From an uncultured Mollicutes bacterium (GTDB lineage: Bacteria > Bacillota_I > Bacilli_A > RFN20 > CAG-288): a DNA stretch of 64,000 nucleotides. The stretch covers positions 186,001-250,000 of the forward strand of contig UQDS01000002.1 in the NCBI GenBank assembly GCA_900539865.1, in the 5' to 3' direction. Below, one piece after another: positions 16,799-25,698 of the stretch. The notes under the pieces were generated by a model that ran no database searches, was not told where the DNA came from, and saw nothing but the letters and a program-made list of their open reading frames with translations. Numbering within the stretch: the stretch's first letter is position 1; every line of letters begins with the position of its first letter. The translations under genes and the position numbers were made by a program.

Positions 16799-17773
16799 CT
16801 ACCATAAAGAATTGTCGCCAACTTTTTTGGAAATGAAATTGGCTCCGACAAGAATAAGAATATTAACCAATGAATTGAATAAACCGATTGCTGTCGCATA
16901 GGAGAATTGAGGAATACCGCCGAATTCAGGGAAGGAGACACGGTAAACATAGGTGGAGATAATTTCACTCGAAGATAAGTTTGTTGAAAGTTGCATCAAG
17001 TAGACCTTTTCAAATCCTACACTTAAAATATTTCCGATTGACATGATAAACATAATGGTAGCCAGAGGGATAATCGCAGGCAAATTGACACTGATAATTT
17101 TTCTAATTCTACCTGCGCCATCGATGGTAGCTGCATCGTGAAGATTCGGATCGACATGGGCTAAGGTACCCGTGTAAACAATCGACCACCAACCAAGGCC
17201 CTGCCACAAACCAGAGACAACATATAACATGCAGAAATAATCCGGATTTTCCATCAAATTGCCCGCATCGAAGCCAAAGGCTGCAAGAATTCTTGTGAAA
17301 ATACCACTGTCAGAATTAAAGAAGACAAAGAGCATACCAACTAAAACAGTCACCGAAATAAAGTAGGGGGCATACATGATTGTCTGAACTAATTTCTTAT
17401 ATTTCGGTGCGCGAATTTCATTTAATAAAAGGGCAAAAACAATCGGGCAGAGCGAATTGACCAAGATGGAGGTTACAGAAAGAACCAATGTGTTTTTGAC
17501 AATCTCCCAAAAGTTTGGCGCTGTAACAAAATCATAAAAGTGCTTAAAGCCGCCCATGCTTGTCCAAGGAGAATCAAAAATTCCTTTAAAAGCATTGTAA
17601 TCTTTAAAGGCGATGACAAGTCCGCCGATAGGTAAATAATGGAAGATAAAAAAATAAATGACCGTCGGAATTGTCATGATAAATAAGGCGATTCCGAGTT
17701 TGGAATACCACTTTTGTTTTTTGGGTGTTCTTAAAACCTCAACGATCTCATCTCTAGTCAAAGCGGTCTCCAT
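16799..17773 (-). CDS. ABC sugar permease, LplB/YteP type (MalF-like)
   Basis: First gene of the importer/glycan-degradation operon that runs on the minus strand down to 3251. The 324-residue product starts with a cytoplasmic tail (KKQKWYSKLGIALFIMTIP) and has six helices, including FHYLPIGGLVIAFKDYNAFKGI, typical of LplB/YteP, and an EAA-type loop (DAATIDGAGRIRKIISVNLP). AGGAGG stands 5 nt before the ATG. Upstream is a 526-bp control region shared with the divergent araC-type gene, whose product probably activates this promoter because no good -35 box is visible. Confidence 0.9.
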   Translation of the reverse strand: METALTRDEIVEVLRTPKKQKWYSKLGIALFIMTIPTVIYFFIFHYLPIGGLVIAFKDYNAFKGIFDSPWTSMGGFKHFYDFVTAPNFWEIVKNTLVLSVTSILVNSLCPIVFALLLNEIRAPKYKKLVQTIMYAPYFISVTVLVGMLFVFFNSDSGIFTRILAAFGFDAGNLMENPDYFCMLYVVSGLWQGLGWWSIVYTGTLAHVDPNLHDAATIDGAGRIRKIISVNLPAIIPLATIMFIMSIGNILSVGFEKVYLMQLSTNLSSSEIISTYVYRVSFPEFGGIPQFSYATAIGLFNSLVNILILVGANFISKKVGDNSLW

Positions 17774-17933
17774 AAATTCCTCCTAGCTTTACACATATTT
17801 TAACATCCACTCTATTTCAGGTACATAAACAATATTGACCAAAAATATATACTTTTTTTACTATTAAACTTTTTCAATAAATTGGCATATCATTTATTTT
17901 TTTTTACTTTTCTTGAACTTTTGTCTCTGCTTG

Positions 17934-17958
17934 AAACAAAGATATAATATCTTTGTTT
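17934..17958. promoter_or_regulatory. 25-bp perfect palindrome, candidate operator
   Basis: AAACAAAGATAT (17934-17945), centre A, ATATCTTTGTTT (17947-17958). One extra G on the left interrupts a further CTT/AAG match. It overlaps a TATAAT box, so a bound dimer would block that promoter. AraC proteins usually bind direct repeats, so the binder may be another regulator. Confidence 0.6.
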
Positions 17959-18264
17959 AAGGGTTTATAAAAACATGTTCGTGATAGAACAACCGAGCAT
18001 CATTATTCCTATCATTTTTTTGATTATTTTAAATATTTATGAAAATTTGCCTTACTTTTTTAATAAAAATCATTCAAATTATTAAACTTTTACGATTCTG
18101 TATTCCTGCTGTATACTTTTTCAAAACAAATGTGTTCTTTTCCGTTTTACGCTCTATTTTACTCGAATAAACGCAAGGCGTTGTCCTTTGACAATTTTTG
18201 AGTTTCAAAAATATTTTCCCTTTTAAATCTCTTGCTAAATTTATACACTATTTTGTCTAAGGTG

Positions 18265-18293
18265 TTTCATAACTTGACAAACCGTTATATACT
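18265..18293 (+). promoter_or_regulatory. promoter of the araC-type gene, predicting a leaderless mRNA
   Basis: TTTCAT (18265-18270), 17 bp, TATACT (18288-18293). The predicted transcription start, 7 nt after the -10 box, is the A of the ATG at 18300. No Shine-Dalgarno sequence precedes the start. Confidence 0.55.
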
Positions 18294-18299
18294 AGTACT

Positions 18300-19184
18300 A
18301 TGAACAAAATTGATTTAGTATTAGATAAGCCACTGTTTATCCGCTCGATTGAGGACGATTATAAATTGGATATTTCTCCTCTGTTAATCGGCTATGAGAT
18401 GTGTGAAAAGAACAAACCTGAAATCAATCTGAAGAAGAACTTCTTTGTCTTACACTATGTAATCTCGGGCAAAGGATATGTCGAATACGAAGACGGCATA
18501 CGTCAACAGGTTTCTTCTGGACAGTGTTTTATCTATACGCCAGACTCTCATCTGAAATATGCACCGGACAAAGATAATCCTTGGTTCTATTTTTGGATTG
18601 AAATCACAGGCAATTCCGTCAATAAAATTTTTAGCGACTTCAGCAATTCTTATCAAAACAAAATCATTCCTGTAAAAAACAAAAAATTATTTGAAAAGAC
18701 AATCATAAAATTATTTACAACTTCTTATTATGCGACCTCTGTCAAAGCAGAGATGATTCGAACAACAGGATTAATCAACGAATTGTTTTCTTTTCTTTTA
18801 GATGAAAACCTCATCTTGCGCAAGGAAAAAGTTTCACTAAAAAAAGAAGAACAAATCAAATCGATCATACGTTATGTCAATTCGAATTATTCTTCTAGTG
18901 AAATCAGCGTTCAATCCATCGCTGAAAAATTCTTTTATAACCCTTCTTATCTCTCACGCAACTTCCGAGAACAAACCGGAATTTCTCTTATCAAATATAT
19001 CATTACAATGCGCATGAGACGCGCAGTAGAACTTTTAGAAAACGGATCTTTTTCTATCAGCCAAATCGCCTATTCTTTAGGCTATAAAAACCAGTTTTAC
19101 TTCTCTAAGGAATTCAAGAAATTTTACGGCATACCACCGACAAAATACTTAACAGAACGAAACAAGATCACAGATGATCATTGA
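18300..19184 (+). CDS. AraC-family regulator with cupin ligand-binding domain
   Basis: The 294-residue protein has an N-terminal AraC-type cupin (about residues 30-110, with HYVISGKGYVEYEDG and the PDS...PWFYFWIE stretch) and two C-terminal HTH motifs (about 185-290, including ISVQSIAEKFFYNPSYLSRNF and SISQIAYSLGYKNQFYFSKEF). It most likely senses a mono- or oligosaccharide and activates the divergent importer operon. Its ATG coincides with the predicted transcript start, so the gene is probably translated from a leaderless mRNA. The last 7 bp overlap the convergent RDD gene. Confidence 0.9.
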   Translation: MNKIDLVLDKPLFIRSIEDDYKLDISPLLIGYEMCEKNKPEINLKKNFFVLHYVISGKGYVEYEDGIRQQVSSGQCFIYTPDSHLKYAPDKDNPWFYFWIEITGNSVNKIFSDFSNSYQNKIIPVKNKKLFEKTIIKLFTTSYYATSVKAEMIRTTGLINELFSFLLDENLILRKEKVSLKKEEQIKSIIRYVNSNYSSSEISVQSIAEKFFYNPSYLSRNFREQTGISLIKYIITMRMRRAVELLENGSFSISQIAYSLGYKNQFYFSKEFKKFYGIPPTKYLTERNKITDDH

Positions 19185-20509
19185 TCTTCCTTTTGTTGAT
19201 TTTCCTTCTTTTGTAAAGTGGATAAATCTAACACTTCTGTTTGAATATCAGCTTTCTTTGCGGAAAGCTGTTTTTCTTCTTCCTCTTTTTTCAATTGTGC
19301 AGCTTCTTCTTGTGTCATGACATAACGATCATCGATACATGCTGTCTTTAAAATCAAATCGTGGAACGCTTTCTTCTTTCCTGAAATCGCCATCACTAAA
19401 AGCGAAATCAAAGAGATAACTCCTAATACAATCATAATTGTATAAAGCGACACACCTATAGATCCGATTTCAAAGATGGGATACGTCCATCCGCTGCTGT
19501 ATCCTCCCGAAAGGAAACAAGGAATTAACATAAAGGGGAAATAAGAAAAGAAAAGGAAGAAATTTCTAAGGACTTTTTGATAGACTTGCGTCTCATAGCC
19601 TCTTTCATCAATCACAGTGACCTTCATCAGTTTCTTACCAATGGTCTTATCCCCTTTGAAGAAAGGTTGCGGTAAGACAATCACCAAAAGGAAACTGATC
19701 AAATAAATTAAGGCGACACCAACGATGATAAAACGAGAACAAATCTCATAATTTTCTTTGTAGATTTGATAGTGAGTAGAAAAGCGGCTAGATGCAAGGA
19801 GCTCTTGGACTTGTACACTCCAAAGATTCATATAATTCTTTGCTAAATAATTGTAATTAGTCAAACCGACTTGATAAGAAGAATCCTCAAACAAATATTT
19901 GTAAAGATCAACAGCGAAATCCGAATCCAAATAAGGAAGGCTATAATTTTCGTTGTCGTAATTCCACATGTCGATTTTTACCGCGTTCTTTTTATAAGCG
20001 TCCATAAAGAAGAGCTTCGGATCCTTATCCATAATGACTATGTCATTTTCTTGACCGTTGTAATTGTTATATTTAGGAACGTAATTGACATAGAAATAAG
20101 CAAGGTTGTCTGTTTCAAAGCTTGCCACGGGTAAATTGTTCTCATTTTTGATGACAACACCATAATTTTCAAATGGTTTTGCATCTTTTTCATATGCTAA
20201 AAGAATATGCATCAAACAATAATCTTGAAATGTGTCTTCCATCGGACGAGGTTTTGAATACTTGTTCTCTCCCTCCCCTTCAAATTGATAGATCTTTGCT
20301 TCTTCTTCCATCTGATAACAGATGTTCATCTCTGTTGTCAACGTATCCTTGCTTGTCTGATATGTCTTAAAGTTCGGAACAATCGCCATATATGAGATCA
20401 AAAGAATGAACGATACGACACACAAAATCAAGGCGTCAATCGCAATAGCTGCTAAACGTCTTGTTCCGGTAGCAACAGCAGCATTCTCATACTTCTTTAA
20501 TTTATTCAT
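19178..20509 (-). CDS. RDD-family membrane protein with large extracytoplasmic insertion
   Basis: The 443-residue protein begins with an RDD-type helix (RRLAAIAIDALILCVVSFILL, about residues 17-42), then has a polar segment of about 200 residues predicted outside the membrane. The remaining RDD helices start near residue 255 with the KTIGKKLMKVTVIDERG-type loop near 290. The last 50 residues are a charged cytoplasmic tail. RDD proteins are small membrane proteins of mostly unknown role; the ordinary domain has no such insertion. It is the last gene of the rha operon, 5 nt after the long ATPase, and has four relatives in this window, each beside a similar ATPase. A part in ABC import is inferred from this alone. 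Confidence 0.75.
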   Translation of the reverse strand: MNKLKKYENAAVATGTRRLAAIAIDALILCVVSFILLISYMAIVPNFKTYQTSKDTLTTEMNICYQMEEEAKIYQFEGEGENKYSKPRPMEDTFQDYCLMHILLAYEKDAKPFENYGVVIKNENNLPVASFETDNLAYFYVNYVPKYNNYNGQENDIVIMDKDPKLFFMDAYKKNAVKIDMWNYDNENYSLPYLDSDFAVDLYKYLFEDSSYQVGLTNYNYLAKNYMNLWSVQVQELLASSRFSTHYQIYKENYEICSRFIIVGVALIYLISFLLVIVLPQPFFKGDKTIGKKLMKVTVIDERGYETQVYQKVLRNFFLFFSYFPFMLIPCFLSGGYSSGWTYPIFEIGSIGVSLYTIMIVLGVISLISLLVMAISGKKKAFHDLILKTACIDDRYVMTQEEAAQLKKEEEEKQLSAKKADIQTEVLDLSTLQKKENQQKEDQ

Positions 20510-20514
20510 ATCTT

Positions 20515-22251
20515 CTATTTAATCAATTTCTGGGTAGTGCTATCAAATAAATGAACCTTTTCTAAATCAAAGACCAAATCCAATTCATCTCCGCTATTCA
20601 CCAAAGTCTTTGCGTGAATCTTGGAGATGATTTCGCTTTCTCCAAATTCGGAATGCACAAAATATTCATGACCTAACAATTCTGCAACAGCAACTTTTAA
20701 GCGGAAAGGATTGGAAACAGGGCCATCGGTAAGAATGCGATTTGTCTGATAAATATCCTCTGGACGAATACCAAAAACAAGATCGATTTTTCCATTCAAA
20801 TCTACGGCGCTGAGCTTTTCAATTGTCTTTAACAGATCCGTACGAATGGACGAAGACTCTTCACAGAGAACAAGCTGATGTCTTTGCTCTTCCAACTGTT
20901 GCATGATCGCGTCTTTATTTTTGCTTTGATCGCTTTCCAGTTTTTCCTCCAACGTATGTATTTTATCAAGAATTGCATTTCTTTCGACAAAATTCTTTTC
21001 AAATTCTTCAAATGCGACTTTTGTCTTAGCCAACTCATCGACATAAAATCTCTTTACAGCTTCTTGATAGCTGCGATCTAAAAGGATGCTTCCGCCCTGC
21101 TGGAAAGTGATTGTTCCATCTTGATATGTCGCCTTAAGTAAGTTCATCGCCGGAGAGCCGATAAAGGTTGCGACAAACATATTGGCAGGATGATTATAGA
21201 TTTCAATCGGAGTGCCTATTTGCTGAATGTGTCCTTTGTTCATGACAACAATGCGGGAAGCCATCGTCATCGCTTCGGTTTGATCGTGCGTGACATAAAT
21301 GGTTGTCGCATTCAAAGAGTTGTGTAACTTTATGATTTCAGAACGCATGGCAACACGCAATTTTGCATCGAGGTTAGAAAGAGGTTCATCCATCAAAAAG
21401 ACCTTGGCGTTTTTAACAATAGCGCGTCCTAACGCGACACGTTGACACTGACCACCAGATAACGCTTTGGGCTTACGATCGAGATAATCTTCAATTTGTA
21501 ACAATTTTGCAGCCCCTAAAACGCGTTCTCTGATTTCGCTCTTAGGGAGATGCTTATAACGGAACAACTCTACTTCGTGATGCTCTAAATAAGCGATTTT
21601 TGACTGCAATTCTTCCAAGTCTTTTTGAATCTCATCTTTTTCTACTTGATCTTGACATACCGCGAGATACTTCTCTAAATCTTTTGCTTGAGACTTCAAA
21701 ATTTTAATTGCTTTTTTATTAATTCCTAAGACAGGTTTACCTTCTTTATCGAAAACCTGTGTAGGAACTTTTTTAATTTTTAAACCAAAGGCAATATTGC
21801 CGCTGACTGTCATGTGCGGATAGAGAGCATACGACTGAAACACCATAGCGATATCTCTGTCTTTCGGATGGAGTTCATTCGCATAAGTTTTATCGATGAA
21901 TAAATCACCGTAAGTGATGTCTTCTAAACCGGCAATCATTCTCAAAGTTGTCGATTTACCACAACCAGAAGGACCGACAAAAACGATGAATTCATGCTGT
22001 TTGATATCCAAAGAAAAATCATAGACTGCCTGTACTTTATTATCGTAAATTTTGTTGATGTGCTGTAAAGAAATATAAGCATCTTGAGGCGCGTGTTTCA
22101 CCTTCTTTTTATTGATTTTTTGCGCAGAGACCATATCTTCATAAATACGGGTTCTCTGTGCCAAAAGATGTTTGTCACGTATCTTTTTCTCGTGGGCAAG
22201 CTTTCTTTGTTCACGCTTGTCCTCTCTGATTTCCATATCTTTTTTATTCAT
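20515..22251 (-). CDS. UgpC/MsmK-like sugar ABC ATPase with two helical insertions
   Basis: The 578-residue ATPase would power the LplB/C-type importer. Walker A GPSGCGKS is at residues 93-100, the Q-loop Gln at 139, signature LSGGQ at 264-268, Walker B VFLMDE just after 283, and the regulatory OB-type domain follows. Ordinary MalK/MsmK proteins have about 365 residues. This one has a basic N-terminal extension of about 55 residues, an insertion of about 70 between Q-loop and signature, and a coiled-coil-like insertion of about 100 in the regulatory domain (roughly 400-500). It follows rhaD by 13 nt, so it is co-expressed with rhamnose catabolism and not with its presumed permeases. Confidence 0.88.
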   Translation of the reverse strand: MNKKDMEIREDKREQRKLAHEKKIRDKHLLAQRTRIYEDMVSAQKINKKKVKHAPQDAYISLQHINKIYDNKVQAVYDFSLDIKQHEFIVFVGPSGCGKSTTLRMIAGLEDITYGDLFIDKTYANELHPKDRDIAMVFQSYALYPHMTVSGNIAFGLKIKKVPTQVFDKEGKPVLGINKKAIKILKSQAKDLEKYLAVCQDQVEKDEIQKDLEELQSKIAYLEHHEVELFRYKHLPKSEIRERVLGAAKLLQIEDYLDRKPKALSGGQCQRVALGRAIVKNAKVFLMDEPLSNLDAKLRVAMRSEIIKLHNSLNATTIYVTHDQTEAMTMASRIVVMNKGHIQQIGTPIEIYNHPANMFVATFIGSPAMNLLKATYQDGTITFQQGGSILLDRSYQEAVKRFYVDELAKTKVAFEEFEKNFVERNAILDKIHTLEEKLESDQSKNKDAIMQQLEEQRHQLVLCEESSSIRTDLLKTIEKLSAVDLNGKIDLVFGIRPEDIYQTNRILTDGPVSNPFRLKVAVAELLGHEYFVHSEFGESEIISKIHAKTLVNSGDELDLVFDLEKVHLFDSTTQKLIK

Positions 22252-22264
22252 ACCGTTTCCTCGT

Positions 22265-23056
22265 TTAATCGATAATACCTTTTCTATAATTTAAATGAAA
22301 CGCGTTGGCAAGAGTGATTAAATTTTCGTTGGTAATCGACTGACAAATTTTCTTGTCACAGATCTTCATATAAATTTCAGCTGCTTTTTCAATTGTTTCA
22401 ATCAAACCGAAGACCTCATCTAATGTCTTACCGGCGCAGAAAATACCATGTTGCGCCCAAACGACACTGCGATACTCATCCATGAGTTTTGCAGTCTCTT
22501 CTCCGATTTCTTCACCGCCGCATAAAATCCAAGGAAGTACGGCAACACCTTCCGGAAAGACGACAATAGATTCTGTCTGCATCTTCCACAAAGTCTCGGT
22601 AAAGAACTTGCTGTCCAACGGACAAATATGTGTCATGCAGATGATATTTGTAGTGTGACAATGAATGACCAATCTCTGCTCCGGATCAACCGCAAGTCTC
22701 TTCATGTGGCACTTTAGATGGGTCGGCGCTTCGCTAGTCGGACTTCCGCCATCTTCGTATCCCCAAAGAAGGCCAAGGGTATGACTATCGAGAACTTTCA
22801 TCAAACCGATATTATTTTCAGGATCTGCTTTACAATTTCGGAAATATTTTCCGGTGCCTGTGATGATAAAGTATCTTCCTACGAGAGGAGTTAAATCGAA
22901 ATCATAGTGAAATGTTCTTATAATCTGATTGACGTCACAAATTTCTTTGGCTTCCTCTTCTTTGACAATGTAAGAAAGATTACCGCCGTTTCTCTCATCC
23001 CAATTATGCGTATAAAGCAAATCGAGGATATTCACTACTTGTTCAACACAATTCAT
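22265..23056 (-). CDS. rhaD: L-rhamnulose-1-phosphate aldolase
   Basis: The class II (zinc) aldolase of 263 residues splits L-rhamnulose 1-phosphate into dihydroxyacetone phosphate and L-lactaldehyde. The zinc ligands are visible as H132 and H134 in IHCHTTN and H203 in AQHG; E109 (SEAPTH) is the likely catalytic acid. Length and motifs fit RhaD rather than the shorter fuculose aldolase FucA. It lies 2 nt after rhaA, with AGGAG before the start. No lactaldehyde reductase or dehydrogenase gene is seen in the window, so disposal of lactaldehyde must be encoded elsewhere. Confidence 0.93.
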   Translation of the reverse strand: MNCVEQVVNILDLLYTHNWDERNGGNLSYIVKEEEAKEICDVNQIIRTFHYDFDLTPLVGRYFIITGTGKYFRNCKADPENNIGLMKVLDSHTLGLLWGYEDGGSPTSEAPTHLKCHMKRLAVDPEQRLVIHCHTTNIICMTHICPLDSKFFTETLWKMQTESIVVFPEGVAVLPWILCGGEEIGEETAKLMDEYRSVVWAQHGIFCAGKTLDEVFGLIETIEKAAEIYMKICDKKICQSITNENLITLANAFHLNYRKGIID

Positions 23057-23058
23057 TT

Positions 23059-24294
23059 TTATTCTCCTCTCTGAAGCAAAACTTCTTTCTCATAAACTTT
23101 CATCGCATCATACCATTCTCTTTCACTTCCGCAGTGTTCTCTGAAACAATATTCGTTCCAGACATCTTCCCAAGGAAGTGTCTTCACTTCTTCTTGTAAC
23201 GCCAACACTTTGGTATGATCTAAATCATCTTGTGCTTTACTTAAAATATCCCATGGAGTCAAGAGTGCTTTTAGCAACGCTTTTTCCATATTTCTGACAC
23301 CGATGATCATCGCTGCAACACGATTGATGGAGGCATCGAAATAATCTAAACCGATGTAAGCTCTCTTTAAAGCATCGCACTTTACTAATTCATCTGCAAC
23401 ATCTTGCAAATCATCATTTAACTTTAAAACATGATCCGAATCCCAACGCACCGGTCTAGACACATGGAACGCCAGACTGGAGTTGAATAAAAGCATGGAG
23501 GAAATTTTATCTGCCACATTCTCTGTCGGGTGGAAGTGACCAGTATCTAAGAGACAAAGAATATTGTTTCTGCTAGCATAATTCATATAAAATTCATGAG
23601 ATCCGACAGTATAAGATTCCACACCAATTCCAAAGACCTTTGATTCGACAGATACATCCATCAAGTTCCGATCGAAAGGATAAGTTAAGATTTTATCTAA
23701 AGACTCTTTGAGCCTTCTTCTCGGACCCATGCGGTCGGAAGGAACTTCTTTTAAGCCGTCAGGAATCCAAATGTTGCAAAGTGCTTTTTGACCGGTCGCT
23801 TTGGCAAGTCCCTCTGTCACTTTAATGGAATTGATGCAATGTTCAATCCAATAATTTCTAATTTCCTCATCGCTTGAAGATAAGGTCATACCATCTTTGA
23901 CCATCGGGGAAGAGAAAAGAGTGGGATTAAAATCCAAGCCGAGATTTCTTTCTTTTGCAAATGCAATCCATCCCTGGAATTGATCTACAGTGATATCTTT
24001 TCTATCGACTACATTGTCTGTTTGATAAGTCGCATGAAGATTGATTTTCTTCTGACCGGGAATATAGCGTAAAGCAAAATCCAAATCCTGGGAAAGTTCC
24101 TGGAAGTTGCGTGCTTTTCCAGGATAATTTCCGGTTGCTTGGATGCCGCCACTCAACTCAGTTTTATTTTCGAAACCAGCGACATCATCCAATTGCCAGC
24201 AGTGAAGACTGATTTTTGTTTCAGCTAAAGTCTTCAACGCCTGTTCGACATCGACACCATAACTCTGATAGCATTCTCTTGTTTCGTTTCTCAT
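23059..24294 (-). CDS. rhaA: L-rhamnose isomerase
   Basis: The 411-residue enzyme converts L-rhamnose to L-rhamnulose in the cytoplasm. The whole sequence has the RhaA pattern: KISLHCWQLDDVAGFE near the N-terminus, GKARNFQELSQDLDFAL, KINLHATYQ, and the metal/substrate region YTVGSHEFYMNYA and LCLLDTGHFHPTE. The length is close to that of the E. coli enzyme. It sits between rhaB (1-nt gap) and rhaD (2-nt gap) in one operon. Confidence 0.95.
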   Translation of the reverse strand: MRNETRECYQSYGVDVEQALKTLAETKISLHCWQLDDVAGFENKTELSGGIQATGNYPGKARNFQELSQDLDFALRYIPGQKKINLHATYQTDNVVDRKDITVDQFQGWIAFAKERNLGLDFNPTLFSSPMVKDGMTLSSSDEEIRNYWIEHCINSIKVTEGLAKATGQKALCNIWIPDGLKEVPSDRMGPRRRLKESLDKILTYPFDRNLMDVSVESKVFGIGVESYTVGSHEFYMNYASRNNILCLLDTGHFHPTENVADKISSMLLFNSSLAFHVSRPVRWDSDHVLKLNDDLQDVADELVKCDALKRAYIGLDYFDASINRVAAMIIGVRNMEKALLKALLTPWDILSKAQDDLDHTKVLALQEEVKTLPWEDVWNEYCFREHCGSEREWYDAMKVYEKEVLLQRGE

Positions 24295-24295
24295 T

Positions 24296-25600
24296 TTATT
24301 TTTGCTCCATTTGTACTTTTAAATTTCCGATTGCAGTAGCCTCTATCGGTAAAGCTACAATATTTTTATTAGTATATTTTTGAGATAAATCGTTGAGATA
24401 TTCGTTTTTCGCACCACCTCCAACGATGTAGATATCATCATATTTCGTCTTCGTTATCGTTTCTAATTCCTCCAATGCCACATGATAGGAATAGGCAAGA
24501 GAATGATAAGCGGAATTAATGTAATCGGCATCCTCTTTCGGAGAAGATAAACCCCTAGACACAAACCATTCTTTGATTGTTTCCTTCATGTCCATGGCAG
24601 CGAAGAATACAGAGTCATTCACATCAAATATTTCTTTAAAATCACTCTGTTTTGCCATATTTACCATCGTAGGGAAATCCAAATGGAATTGCTTTGCCAG
24701 TCCTTGAATGATCCAAAGACCCATAATATTCTTCTGTAATCGGACATAATCAGGTCCGTATTCATTGGAGTAATTTGCTAAAAACGCTTCTTTTCCATTG
24801 ACACCTTCAGGATGTTTTACACCAAGAAGAGACCAGGTACCGCTAGAGATATAAGGAGCACCTTTTTTCATGTCGATTCCTTCAACCGCCGAAGCCGTGT
24901 CGTGTGTTGCACAAAGCACCACTTTCAAATTGCCACCTACTTCTTTGACAACGTTTGGCCTAAGAGAACCTAAGACCGTTTTTGGTTTGTCTAGCGAGAA
25001 GAAGAGTTTTTCTTCTAATCCCAGTCGTTTTAAAATCGTCTTAGAATATGTTTTACTCTTTAATGAAGTCAATCCCGTTGTCGATGCGTTTGTATACTCA
25101 TGTGCTTTCACACCTGTGAGTTTATACATCAGGTATTCTGGAATCATCAAGAAGTCACTCGCTCGATCTAAACGATTGTGTAACTTATCCCAATACAATT
25201 GGTAAATTGTATTAAATTCTTGAAATTGGCATCCTGATATTTCATACAATTCATCGAAAGAAATCAGTGAATGAACTTGTTCGATTGACTCTTTTGTTCT
25301 CGAATCTCGATAGGCGTACACAGGAAGAATTTCTTTATCACCATCCAACAAAACATAATCGACTCCCCAAGTGTCGATAGAGAGAGATTCAATCTCCGGA
25401 TACAAGGAAAAACATTTCTTTATGCCTTCTTTCACTTCGTTAAAAAGATAATTTACATCCCAGATAAGATGCCCGTTTTCCTCTTTGACACCATTAGGAA
25501 AACGATAGATTTCCCTCGTGCAAATTCTTTCGTTCTCCCTCCATCCGATGATGTGTCTTCCGCTCGATGCGCCAATATCAATCGCCAGATAATATTTCAT
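24296..25600 (-). CDS. rhaB: rhamnulokinase
   Basis: The FGGY-family kinase phosphorylates L-rhamnulose at C1. The start at 25600 (MKYYLAIDIG) is preferred to an upstream in-frame ATG because AAAGGA stands 8 nt before it and the ATP-binding motif DIGASSGRH then falls at the usual place. The C-terminal adenosine motif is visible as VGGGAKNEYLNDLSQKYT. With 434 residues the enzyme is slightly shorter than the E. coli protein. It is the first gene of the rha operon (rhaB-rhaA-rhaD-ATPase-RDD). The divergent araC-type gene at 25699 is the likely activator. Confidence 0.94.
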   Translation of the reverse strand: MKYYLAIDIGASSGRHIIGWRENERICTREIYRFPNGVKEENGHLIWDVNYLFNEVKEGIKKCFSLYPEIESLSIDTWGVDYVLLDGDKEILPVYAYRDSRTKESIEQVHSLISFDELYEISGCQFQEFNTIYQLYWDKLHNRLDRASDFLMIPEYLMYKLTGVKAHEYTNASTTGLTSLKSKTYSKTILKRLGLEEKLFFSLDKPKTVLGSLRPNVVKEVGGNLKVVLCATHDTASAVEGIDMKKGAPYISSGTWSLLGVKHPEGVNGKEAFLANYSNEYGPDYVRLQKNIMGLWIIQGLAKQFHLDFPTMVNMAKQSDFKEIFDVNDSVFFAAMDMKETIKEWFVSRGLSSPKEDADYINSAYHSLAYSYHVALEELETITKTKYDDIYIVGGGAKNEYLNDLSQKYTNKNIVALPIEATAIGNLKVQMEQK

Positions 25601-25662
25601 ACATATTTTCCTTTTTCTAATTGTTATCATACACAATCAAAATAGTTAAAAATATAACATTC

Positions 25663-25690
25663 TTGCAAAATAATAAAACAATATTATAAA
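25663..25690 (+). promoter_or_regulatory. promoter of the rha-linked araC-type gene
   Basis: TTGCAA (25663-25668), 16 bp, TATAAA (25685-25690). The predicted start is about 25697, at most 2 nt before the ATG at 25699, and no Shine-Dalgarno sequence is present. A leaderless mRNA is likely. Confidence 0.5.
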
Positions 25691-25698
25691 ATTGAATC

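Larger units (their letters stand above)
17774..18299. promoter_or_regulatory. 526-bp AT-rich control region between the importer operon and araC-type regulator
   Basis: No open reading frame of note. The right side carries the promoter of the regulator at 18300. A plus-strand promoter-like pair TTGTCT (17921-17926) and TATAAT (17943-17948), 16 bp apart, lies inside a 25-bp palindrome; if active, it would make a leader of about 345 nt or a small RNA. TGTTC-6-GAACA (17976-17991) is a second short dyad. On the minus strand, TAAAAT near 17800 may be the -10 of the importer operon, with a weak -35 that suggests activator dependence. Confidence 0.45.

Noticed and set aside
18274..18293. TTGACA and TATACT before the araC-type gene as a -35/-10 pair
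   Set aside because: They are only 8 bp apart; TTTCAT at 18265 gives the correct 17-bp spacing instead.
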